Part shown: positions 8,969 to 17,700 of the stretch, piece after piece
How the letters are laid out: the number at the start of each line of letters is the position of its first letter
Numbering within the stretch: position 1 is the stretch's first letter
Assembly (NCBI RefSeq): GCF_900115775.1
Contig: NZ_FOXS01000005.1
Location: forward strand, 248,001 to 312,000
Source: Hymenobacter arizonensis
GTDB lineage: Bacteria; Bacteroidota; Bacteroidia; Cytophagales; Hymenobacteraceae
DNA length: 64,000 nucleotides
Reading direction: 5' to 3'
Translations under genes and position numbers: made by a program
Notes under the pieces: generated by a model
Databases searched by the model: none
What the model was told of the DNA's origin: nothing
Seen by the model: the letters and a program-made list of their open reading frames with translations, nothing else

Positions 8969-10420
8969 ATGCAACCCGCTGTTTCCGCCCCCGATGCCGC
9001 AGCTGCCCAGCCGGCCAACCCGTTTCAAGCGCAGTTTGAGGCCCTGCGGCAGCGCGCCCCGGCTCTGCGCCGCGAGGGCGTGGCCGAGCGCCGTGCCCGC
9101 CTGCAAAAGCTGCACGACTGGCTGCACGCCAACCGCAGTGCCATCCACGAGGCCCTGCACCTGGACTTCCGCAAGCCGGCCGCTGAAACGGACATGACCG
9201 AAATCTGGACTTCGCTCGTGGAGCTGAAGCACACAATGAAGCACCTGAAGCAATGGATGGCGCCGCGGCCCGTGGGCACGTCCATGGCGCTGCTGGGCAC
9301 TCGCTCCTGGGTGCAGGTAGAGCCCAAAGGCGTGGTGCTCATTATCTCGCCCTGGAACTACCCTTTTTACCTGGCCGTGGGACCCTTGATATCGGCCATC
9401 GCGGCCGGCAACTCTGTGCTCATCAAGCCCGCCGAGCAAACGCCCGCCACCTCAGCCTTGCTGGAACGCATTTGCCAGGAACTGTACCGGCCCGAGGAAG
9501 TGACGCTGGTGCAGGGCGACAAGGAAATAGCCACCGACCTGCTCAAGCTGCCCTGGGACCATATTTTCTTCACCGGCAGTCCCGAAGTAGGTAAGATTGT
9601 GATGCGGGCGGCCGCCCAGCACCTGAGCGGCCTTACCCTGGAGCTAGGCGGTAAGAACCCCGCCGTGGTCGACGATACGGCCAACCTGCGCGACGCCGCC
9701 GAGAAAATCATATGGGGCAAATTCCTCAACAACGGCCAGACCTGCGTAGCCCCCGACTACCTGCTGGTGCAGGAAAGCGTACAGCCCGAACTGCTGAAGG
9801 AGCTAAGCGCCGCCATCCAGCGGGCCTACAACCCCGACGGGGCCGGCATTCAGCAGTCTGAGTCCCTGGCCCGCATCGTTAATCAGCACCACTTTGCCCG
9901 CCTGGCCGGCCTGCTCGAAGACGCCCAAACCCGCGGTGCCACCGTGGCGGCCGGCGGCGCCGTCGATGCCTCACAGAACTACATCGAGCCCACGCTGCTC
10001 ACGAATGTGCCAGCCGGAGCGCGCATTCTGGAGGAGGAGATTTTTGGCCCACTGCTGCCCGTGCTCACCTTCAAAAGCCTGAGCGAAACCACCGAATACG
10101 TGAACGCCCGCCTAAAGCCGCTGGCCCAGTACGTCTTCACCAACAGCGCCGAAAACCGCCGCTACCTGCTGGCCAACATCTCGGCTGGCGGCGCGGGCAT
10201 CAACGAAACGGTGCTGCACTTTGCTCACCCCGAGCTTCCTACCGGCGGCGTGGGCAACAGCGGCCTCGGCAAGGCCCATGGGCACTCCGGCTTTCTGGCC
10301 TTCAGCAACGAAAAAGGAGTGATGCGCCAGCGCGTGGGCTTCACCGGCATCAAAGCCATGTACCCGCCCTACACGCCCAAGGTGCGCAAGCTGATAGAGC
10401 TACTGGTGAAGTATTTATAG
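8969..10420 (+). CDS. Aldehyde dehydrogenase, class 3 (ALDH3-like)
   Basis: 483 residues, oxidising aldehydes to acids with NAD(P). The ATG at 8969 is preferred to upstream in-frame starts because the family similarity begins soon after it. Visible motifs: IISPWNYPFYL, FTGSPEVGK (cofactor binding), ELGGKNP with the general-base Glu at 225, and NNGQTCVAPDY with the catalytic Cys at 259. The length, the lack of a long N-terminal extension and the IKAMYPPYTPKVRKLIELL ending fit the ALDH3 family (such as YwdH and fatty aldehyde dehydrogenases). It stands alone, flanked by the divergent PAP2 gene and a terminator-like inverted repeat. Confidence 0.92.
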   Translation: MQPAVSAPDAAAAQPANPFQAQFEALRQRAPALRREGVAERRARLQKLHDWLHANRSAIHEALHLDFRKPAAETDMTEIWTSLVELKHTMKHLKQWMAPRPVGTSMALLGTRSWVQVEPKGVVLIISPWNYPFYLAVGPLISAIAAGNSVLIKPAEQTPATSALLERICQELYRPEEVTLVQGDKEIATDLLKLPWDHIFFTGSPEVGKIVMRAAAQHLSGLTLELGGKNPAVVDDTANLRDAAEKIIWGKFLNNGQTCVAPDYLLVQESVQPELLKELSAAIQRAYNPDGAGIQQSESLARIVNQHHFARLAGLLEDAQTRGATVAAGGAVDASQNYIEPTLLTNVPAGARILEEEIFGPLLPVLTFKSLSETTEYVNARLKPLAQYVFTNSAENRRYLLANISAGGAGINETVLHFAHPELPTGGVGNSGLGKAHGHSGFLAFSNEKGVMRQRVGFTGIKAMYPPYTPKVRKLIELLVKYL

Positions 10421-10440
10421 CCATTAGGCTCGATTTCAAA

Positions 10441-10545
10441 AGAACGTCATGTCGAGCGCAGCCGAGACATCTCGCTCGCTGTGTTGTAGCATTATTGATT
10501 ACTACCACACGCGAGATGTCTCGGCTACGCTCGACATGACGTTCT
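10441..10545. repeat. 35-bp-arm inverted repeat, copy A
   Basis: The left arm (10441-10475, beginning agaacgtcatgtcgagcg) and the right arm (10511-10545) are complementary over 35 bp with one mismatch, around a 35-base loop. The same arms are found at 62932-63026, and a variant at 54911-55029. It lies between convergent genes and could also act as a bidirectional terminator. Confidence 0.9.
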
Positions 10546-10605
10546 TTATTAATCAGAAATACGCCTAAGCTCTTGTGCGAAACCTGAAATGCGCTACCGG
10601 CCCAG

Positions 10606-11025
10606 CTACTGCCGACGCTGCTGCATCTCAGCGGCCATTTTGCTTTGTTTGGCTTGCAGCTGCTTGAACTTGGTTGGGCCCAGCACTACTTGAAGCTCTT
10701 TTTGGGAGCTGATGTTGATGCGCTTCAGCTCCGCCAGCAGTTGGGGCGACTTGGGCTCGTACTTCGCTTTGGCCGCGTTGGCCTGGTCCACGGTGCCGTT
10801 TAGGATGTTTCGCACCCTTATGGTTTGGTCGGGCGTGAGCTGGAGCTCGGTGGTCATGACGTCGGCCAAGTCGCGCGCGGCCGTTTTGGGCGTGGGCGAG
10901 TCCTCGGTGCGCACGGTTTCCACCACGGGGGTTTTGGAGCGTGGTCGAAACAACGAGCAGCTTGACGTTAACAGCAGGCCTGCTGCAAGAACCAAATGAG
11001 GTTTTAAATAGGAAAAGCGAAGCAT
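10606..11025 (-). CDS. Small lipoprotein with LTPDQ motif (Spy/LTxxQ-like)
   Basis: 139 residues from the ATG at 11025, chosen because it gives a lipoprotein signal (LVLAAGLLLTSSC, Cys23). The mature part is helical and charged. LADVMTTELQLTPDQTIRVRNIL resembles the LTxxQ motif of Spy/CpxP-like envelope chaperones and related Bacteroidota proteins, and is followed by Lys/Gln-rich helices. By analogy it may act in the periplasm, but the match rests on one motif and is tentative. The next minus-strand gene upstream is the GMC oxidoreductase, 115 bp away. Confidence 0.7.
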   Translation of the reverse strand: MLRFSYLKPHLVLAAGLLLTSSCSLFRPRSKTPVVETVRTEDSPTPKTAARDLADVMTTELQLTPDQTIRVRNILNGTVDQANAAKAKYEPKSPQLLAELKRINISSQKELQVVLGPTKFKQLQAKQSKMAAEMQQRRQ

Positions 11026-11140
11026 AGCGGAAAGGCTCCAAATGGGAGCGTGCGACTGCATACGCAAACTTGGCCCCCGAGGGTCAAGGTTTAGCTGCGA
11101 GAAACCAGCGGCTCGCAACCAAGCCAAAAACTGAGTGCAA

Positions 11141-13147
11141 CTAAGCCGTGGCCATTTGCTGCGATTCTACAGCCCGGCTGGCTTTCATGCCTTGGGCCGT
11201 GAAGTGGGCCAGCGCCATGATGGTGAGCATGGGGTTGACGCCGCTGCACGCCGGAAATGCCGAGCCATCGGCCACAAAGAGGTTTTGCACCTCCACGGTT
11301 TCGCCGTTGTTTTTGAGCGGGTGGGTGGCCGCGTCGCCGCCCATGCGGCAGGTACTCATCTGGTGGGCGCTGTAGAGGCCGAACTGGTTGGGCTTCCAGC
11401 TCAGGTGTGGGAGCTTGTCGAGCACCTCCGGGTTTTGCAGGGCGCCATCCTGGGCGTGCAAGGTAGGCAGCGTGCCGTGGGGCAGGTACACGGCGGTAGC
11501 GCCGGCCGCTACGTGAATCTGGGCGGCGGCGCGCACGCCTTCCAACATGTTATTCCGGTCGAAGTCCGACAGGGTATAGTCAATCAGTGCCGCGCCGTGC
11601 TTGTCGAGGGTCACGCGGCCACCGTCGCGGTCGCGGGTGAGGACAATGAACGAGCCCAGGTGGTTAGCGTCGCGCAGCAGCTCGTGGTGCTGCTTGCCCG
11701 AGAGCCAGGGCAGCACCATGCTCAGTAGGCCGGGGTGGGTGGGCGGCGTTTCCAGCTTGGCGCCGAAGTTGGTGCCGTGCAGCATGGTGTAGGTGTCGTT
11801 GACCACGCTCATGCTCGGGCCGTGCCAGGAGTTCATGGCGTGCGGGTAGCGGGCACCTACCACCACGGTAGGGTGCAGGTGCAGGTGCCGGCCCAGGTGC
11901 GGGTGCTTCAGGCCGGAGCGCAGCAGCAGGGCGGGCGTCTGGATGGCGCCGCCAGCCACCACCACGCGCCGGGCCCGCACCCGGATGTGCACGTGGCGGC
12001 CGTTGTCGGTGGTGTGCACGGCTTCGGCGCCGGTGGCGCGGCCGTTTTCGATGGTCACCCGGTCGACTTTGGTGTCGGCCAGAATACGGGCGCCATGCTC
12101 GAAGGCCGTCTGCAAATACGTGTTCAGGGTGCCTTGCTTGATGCCATAGGCATCGCCGAGGGTGGTGTAGCCCAGGGAGCGAAAGTGGCTATCGGAATCA
12201 GTCAGCCCTTTTTCGTTGCGTGGAATCAGCTTCACTTCCTGGCCCAGCTTGGTCGAGCCGTCCCAGAGGGCCTGGTTCTGGCCGTTGTGGCGGGTATAGT
12301 TGGTGTTCACGCCGATGGTGCGGGCCACGGCGTTGATGCTTTCCTTGAATTCGAGGGTGGTGAACTGCGGGGCGTTGTGCTCACGGGCCCATTCCTGCAG
12401 CACGTAATCGGGGGTGCGGAAGGCGCCGGCCCAGTTCACGGTGGTGCCGCCGCCCAGGCAGGAGCCGGCCAGGATGCCGATGCTGCCGTCCTGGGTTGAA
12501 AGGGCTCCTTTGGCGTCATAGAGCTTGCCGAGCATGTCTACTTCGCGCTGCGTAAAGTCGCAGCCGTGGCAGTAAGGGCCTTTTTCAACCACTAGCACAT
12601 CGTAGCCGGCCTGGGCCAGCTCGCCGGCCACCACGCCGCCACCCGCGCCGCTGCCAATTACCAGCACGTCGCAGTCGTACTCGCTGTCCTGGGTTGGGCG
12701 CAGGGTCCGGATGGGCCGGGGCGTGTCCACGGGCTTCTCGTCGGGGCCGGGGTAGCCGAGGCGGCCCCAGGCGGCCGGCACATCGGCCATGCTGCCGCCG
12801 TAGTACAGCAGCGTGCACAGCTTGCGCACCGCCTGAAAGCCCTTGCGCAGCTGCGGCACATTGGAGCTGGCCCAGCTTTGCAGCAGCTGCTCGCGCTGCT
12901 CGGCGTCGAGCTTACGGAAGGGTTTCAGCGGCCCAAACCAGGTGAGGCCCAGGATGGGCTTCTCCATCAGGTCGAGCAGCTTGCCAAATTCGGCCTGCGC
13001 CCCCAGCGGCTGCTCCTGAATGGCGGCTTCCAATTTTGTCAAATCCACCCCTAGGGAACCTGTCGGGCTGCCATCGGGCAGGGGCGGGATAATCGTGTCA
13101 GCAAGAGCGTGAAGGACAGCGGAACGGGCTGGGGTGAGCGTGAACAT
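11141..13147 (-). CDS. GMC family oxidoreductase with gluconate-dehydrogenase-subunit-3-like N-terminus
   Basis: 668 residues. The ATG at 13147 is chosen; an upstream start would add 11 residues. Residues ~1-130 resemble the small gluconate 2-dehydrogenase subunit 3 or fatty-alcohol-oxidase N-terminal domain (ALADTIIPP, LLYYGG). A glucose-methanol-choline oxidoreductase follows: VLVIGSGAGGGVVAGELAQAG for FAD binding, GSCLGGGTTVNW, and a C-terminal block HQMSTCRMGGD ... VADGSAFPACSGVNPMLTIMALA. Overall the layout is that of long-chain alcohol oxidase-like GMC proteins. It should oxidise an alcohol or sugar; the actual substrate is unknown. There is no obvious signal peptide. Confidence 0.87.
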   Translation of the reverse strand: MFTLTPARSAVLHALADTIIPPLPDGSPTGSLGVDLTKLEAAIQEQPLGAQAEFGKLLDLMEKPILGLTWFGPLKPFRKLDAEQREQLLQSWASSNVPQLRKGFQAVRKLCTLLYYGGSMADVPAAWGRLGYPGPDEKPVDTPRPIRTLRPTQDSEYDCDVLVIGSGAGGGVVAGELAQAGYDVLVVEKGPYCHGCDFTQREVDMLGKLYDAKGALSTQDGSIGILAGSCLGGGTTVNWAGAFRTPDYVLQEWAREHNAPQFTTLEFKESINAVARTIGVNTNYTRHNGQNQALWDGSTKLGQEVKLIPRNEKGLTDSDSHFRSLGYTTLGDAYGIKQGTLNTYLQTAFEHGARILADTKVDRVTIENGRATGAEAVHTTDNGRHVHIRVRARRVVVAGGAIQTPALLLRSGLKHPHLGRHLHLHPTVVVGARYPHAMNSWHGPSMSVVNDTYTMLHGTNFGAKLETPPTHPGLLSMVLPWLSGKQHHELLRDANHLGSFIVLTRDRDGGRVTLDKHGAALIDYTLSDFDRNNMLEGVRAAAQIHVAAGATAVYLPHGTLPTLHAQDGALQNPEVLDKLPHLSWKPNQFGLYSAHQMSTCRMGGDAATHPLKNNGETVEVQNLFVADGSAFPACSGVNPMLTIMALAHFTAQGMKASRAVESQQMATA

Positions 13148-13247
13148 GATGCGGGAATTTTGATGGCTAAAAGGTAGCAATTTTTCCGCAAAGTGTTAGG
13201 CGTGCCGAGTAGTTTTCTGGGCTTTGCATGGAAATTCAGCTCCGTAG

Positions 13248-13444
13248 AACCTCACCCCCGGCCCCTCTCCCGCGGAGAGGGGAGCCACGGCGGCGTAGCT
13301 GTAGCGTGGCCGTGCCCGGAGGGACTCTGCGAGTCCGCGCGTGGGCGGGTGTCGTTCGGGTATCGTTCCGGCGCGGACTCGCAGAGGCCGCGTTACATCT
13401 CGTCAGGCTCCCCTCTCTTTTGGAGAGGGGCCGGGGGTGAGGTT
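13248..13444. repeat. Nested inverted-repeat element with perfect 23-bp ends
   Basis: The outer arms (13248-13270, 13422-13444) are exact complements of 23 bp, reading aacctcacccccggcccc at the left end. A second pair lies inside: ggactctgcgagtccgcgc at 13322-13340 against 13371-13389 with one mismatch. A GTAGCG-family core (13301-13319) is also included. There is no coding content, so it is a likely non-autonomous mobile or structural element. Confidence 0.8.
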
Positions 13445-13530
13445 ACTCGCGAGGTGCCCAGCTAAGCCGCATAAAGCCCGAATTGCGACATTTGCCCCAA
13501 TTCCGCTTGTTCCGCCATTGTCTTAGCCTC

Positions 13531-14055
13531 ATGTCTGCGCTCGTCAAAACCCCCGAAACCACCCACCACGTCTATTTTCAGGACTGCGACATGCTGGGCC
13601 ACCTCAACAACGCCCGCTACCTCGACTACTTCCTCAACGCCCGCGAAGACCACACTACCGCCCACTACGCCCTGAACATGGGCGAGCTGGCCCGTGAGCA
13701 AAAAGCCGCTTGGGTTATCACCAAGCACCACATTAGTTACCTGAAACCGGCGCGGCAGGGCACGCGGGTACGCATAAGCAGCCAGCTCATTCACTTCGAC
13801 AACTCCAGTTTGGTGCTGGAAATGCAGATGCGCGACGAATCCGGTGCGCGGCTGTTGGCCCTGATGTGGTCCGAAATGGCCTACGTGGCCATGCCCGCCG
13901 GCACTCGCACCGACCACGCCAACGCCATGATGGACCTTCTCGACGAGCTGGACGTAGAAGGCGTCGACTACGACCCGGACGGCTTTGATGAGCGGGTGAA
14001 AGAGGTGCGCCAGCAGCTGAAGAAGCAGCGGCGCGCGGCAGGCTCAGAAGAATAA
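13531..14055 (+). CDS. Acyl-CoA thioesterase, hot-dog fold (4HBT-like)
   Basis: 174 residues. The ATG at 13531 (MSALVKTPETT) is preferred because the hot-dog fold starts shortly after it. HHVYFQDCDMLGHLNNARYLDYFLNAREDH is the 4-hydroxybenzoyl-CoA thioesterase/YbgC-type signature, with the Asp in the D-x-LGHxNN box as the expected catalytic residue. It is followed by the HISYLKPARQGTRVRISSQ sheet strand. It should hydrolyse a CoA thioester in the cytosol; the acyl group is unknown. The C-terminal ~40 residues are charged. No partner gene is obvious, since it is isolated between two repeat-rich gaps. Confidence 0.85.
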   Translation: MSALVKTPETTHHVYFQDCDMLGHLNNARYLDYFLNAREDHTTAHYALNMGELAREQKAAWVITKHHISYLKPARQGTRVRISSQLIHFDNSSLVLEMQMRDESGARLLALMWSEMAYVAMPAGTRTDHANAMMDLLDELDVEGVDYDPDGFDERVKEVRQQLKKQRRAAGSEE

Positions 14056-14735
14056 GTAGGCTTGGGCCTGGCCATGGCCGCGACGGTATAGTGACGCCAA
14101 GGTTATTTGGATATTATATTATTAAAATATAACACAAACGTAAGGCGTGCGGCCAGCAGTTACGGGCATCCAAATAGGCTATGCAATTGCTGGAACCAGC
14201 GAAGAAGCTATAGTGGGAGGACAATGAAACAACCCGTGTTTCTAACCTAATAGCAAGTTCTATCATAGCAAGCTTCTGCTCATTAAGCGCAATAGCCTGG
14301 CCAGAACAATATTGGTATGGCGGTAGCGGCGCTGTACTCGCTTGGGATACTGGCATGCAAGCGGGCAGCCACCGGAGAAGAAAGCGAAAAGTAGGGTTGA
14401 GCAGCTTAGGTGATATAAGAATAGCCCTCTGTGATGCTTGAGGGAGGACGGCTTGCTTAGCTCCACGCGCCCGCACCCTAATTGAGTACTTATGCCTGAC
14501 TTACTGCACGGTTACTTTCGGCGTAATGCTTAAGAAGCGGGGGCTCATGCAGTCGGCGCATAACTAAAACCCCCGCTGGCGTGAGGATAGTCGCGCTTTA
14601 GTGCTTCGGTGATAGCTGTGACATTTGAAGGGGGATTGATAAGTATGCTGTAATAAATAGAGTTCGTTATTCGTAACGTAATAGTATTACGATGTGAGTA
14701 GCTTTGCTGCTTATAAATCTCTAGTAATCTTGCAT
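14056..14735. other. 680-bp gap upstream of the giant VCBS protein
   Basis: No credible gene was seen. Near the right end lies a 15-base palindrome cgtaatagtattacg (14677-14691), then TAGCTTTG (14699-14706), which fits the Bacteroidota -7 consensus TAnnTTTG. This would place the transcription start about 20-30 bases before the ATG at 14736. No good -33 box was found. Confidence 0.45.
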
Positions 14736-17700
14736 ATGCAGCAATTTTTTACTTCTTTAGTACAGTTTGTTTTTATTGTTTCACTACTCAGTGGTTTAAA
14801 CAGTTCGGTGGGCTGGTCGCAGGTGCCTGTTGCCACTACATTGCTGCCCGCCCGCCATGCAGTAGCCGCCCCACGCTTGGGGCCGGTTTCGCTCACCTTC
14901 ACTCAAGCCATCACCGCGGCATCGGCGACCAACTTGCGGGTGTACGGTAACCAGGCGCGCGGGCGGCGGCCTGGCACCATGAGCGGGGGGAATACAGCTA
15001 CGTTGAATTTTGCCCCAACTCAGGCGTTTATGCCTGGCGAGCGAGTAAGCGTCACGGTTCCAAATACGCTTACCAATGCGGCAGGCATTGGCGCCAGCCG
15101 TCAGGTGTACCAGTTCATGGCTGCTACGGGCGGTACCGGGGGGGGCTTTTTTCTTGATACCACCGAAATAGCCCATACCAATTCTCGCGACCAAGTCCTT
15201 GGCGACATAGACAACGATGGCGACCTGGACCTGCTGACTAGCGCTGGCCTCTACGGGATGTATTCTTACTTCAACGATGGCCAGGGCCATTTCACAGCCC
15301 ACAGCAACGTTGCAGTAGGCCGTACGCCTAGTGGCGCCACGCTGGCGGATGTCAATGGCGACGGTTTCCTCGATTTGCTGGCCGGCGATGCCGACAATGC
15401 CACTGTTGCCATTGCCCTCAACAACGGCAACGGAGAATTTGGCATTTTGGCTCTGGCAGGACAATTAGTGACGGTAGGGGCCCGGCCTGTGAGCATAGCT
15501 ACAGGCGACGTGGACGGTGATGGCGACCTGGACTTTGTAACAGCGAACTTCAGCAGTAACACGGCCAGCGTGGGCTTTAACAGCAGCACTACTGGTTTTT
15601 TTACGGCAACTACTTCCACAGTGAGTGTGGGACAGCAGCCCACGGCCGTCCAATTGGGCGACATCGATAATGACGGCGACCTAGACCTGCTGACAGCTAA
15701 TAGCGGTAGCAACTCGGTTAGTGTGCGGCTGAACAATGGTGCCGGTTTGTTTTTTGGAAGTACCAGCGTGGCCGTTGGCGTCGCGCCTACTGATTTGGCA
15801 CTGGTTGACCTAGACCTTGATGGCGACCTCGACTTGCTCACCACCAACGCCATAGATGGCACGCTTAGCGTGCGCTTCAACAACTTGGGTACGTTTTCCG
15901 GCACAACCACACTGGCCTTGCCTACCGGCAGCACGCCCAGCGGGCTCAGTATCGGCGATGTAGACGCCGACGGCGACCCGGACGTTGTAGTAGCCCAGGG
16001 GAGCGGCGGTCAGGTAATCACCTATATTAATAATGGTGCTGGGGTGCTGGCTATTCAGTACGGTGCTTTAGAATTAGCTGCGAGTTCCTTCCGTTTACCC
16101 AATTCATTAGGCGTTACGCTGGGCGATGTGGACGGCGACTTAGACCTCGACATCATCACTGCCGACGGCTCCCGTGGTAGGGTAGTACTGGGGCGCAACG
16201 GCTTGGCACCGCCCGTAGTAGCGCCGGCGCTGAGTGCGTTTTCGCCGGGTGCCGGGCCAGTGGGCACAGGTGTGCGCATAGCGGGCTCAGCGCTGAGCAG
16301 CACCTCAGTAGTTTTATTCAATGGAACGCCGGCCAGTTTTGTGGTCAATTCTAATGTGCAACTCACTGTTGCAGTGCCGGCTGGCGCCAGCACGGGCCCC
16401 ATTTCTGTGACCACGCCTGGCGGCACGGTCACACTACCTCAGCCCTTTGTAGTGACGTCCGGACCCGTTGCGCCAGTGCTCATAACGAGCACCGTGCCTG
16501 CCCGCAACGCCGTGGCAGCTAGTGCTACGGCCGCTTTACAGGCCACTTTTAATAGCCCAATTTCTAGCTTTTCTGCTTCTGGCCTGCGGGTGTTTGGCTC
16601 ACAACGGCGCGGGCGGCAACTAACGACGGCCAGCGGGGGCGGCACGGCCACTCTTACCCTGTTGCCCAGCCCGGCGTTTTTGCCCGGAGAGCGAGTGTCG
16701 TTAACCCTGCCAGCTTCACTTACCGGTACCTCGGGTGGCTCGGTAAGAGGACAGGTAGTTGATTTTCGAATAGCGACAGGCGGCACGGGTGAAGGGGTTT
16801 TTGAGGCAGCCGGCAGTACTTCCGTCTCGGCTTCGGCTACGGTCCAGGGCCTGCGCGCGGTTGACATTGATAACGACGGCGACCTCGACATAGTGGCAGC
16901 CCAGGGTAGCAATACCTCCACTAGCTCCTTACTTATACGGATAAACAATGGCACCGGAACATTTACTGCCCTTACCACGGGGGCGCCCAGTTTGCAGAGC
17001 GGCGACTATGAAGCCGAGCCGGCCGATGTCGACGGCGACGGTGACTTCGACCTGCTGGTGTTACAAGCCAACCGCATTAGCGTGTGGAGCAACAACGGGC
17101 AAGGAAGGTTTGTACCCGGGGCAACCCTAGTGGTGCCAACCAACAACTCGCTGCGGTGGCTCCGTGTAGGCGACCTCGACGCTGACGGTGACCTGGACGT
17201 GGCCTTTGCACAAAATTCCGATGATGTATACATTGCTCTCAACAATGGGACGGGGATGTTTGTCGTGGGCGGAAAAGCCGAATTTAATAACATCTATCAG
17301 ATGCGCCTAGCCGACCTCGATGCGGACGGTGACCTGGACATCATGACCGTTTCCAACACGGAACTGGCTACGGCGCTCAACAACGGGCACGGCGTCATGG
17401 TACGCCAGCCCGGCCAGGCTGTGAACACACCGCGCATAGTGCAGGATATGGAAATAGGCGACCTCACGGGCGACGGGTTCCCCGATGCAGTCGTAATAAC
17501 ATACAATTATCATCTTAATGGGGGAGGTAATCTCCCGGGCCTTCTGGCCGTTTGGCCCGGTTTGGGCAACGGCCAGTTTGGGCCCCGCGGTGTACCAGTG
17601 GAACTGCCTTTGTACCCCAAGACGCTAGCGTTGGCGGATGTGAATTCAGACGGCAGGCTCGATGCACTGACCATGAGTACCGACCGACCGAGTAATACGT

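Noticed and set aside
13248..13444. CRISPR array
   Set aside because: Repeats are inverted and nested, not direct with regular spacers. No cas gene or direct-repeat array was seen anywhere in the window.
14114..14476. 120-codon minus-strand frame in the gap before the giant gene
   Set aside because: No start context, no motifs, and composition like non-coding DNA.
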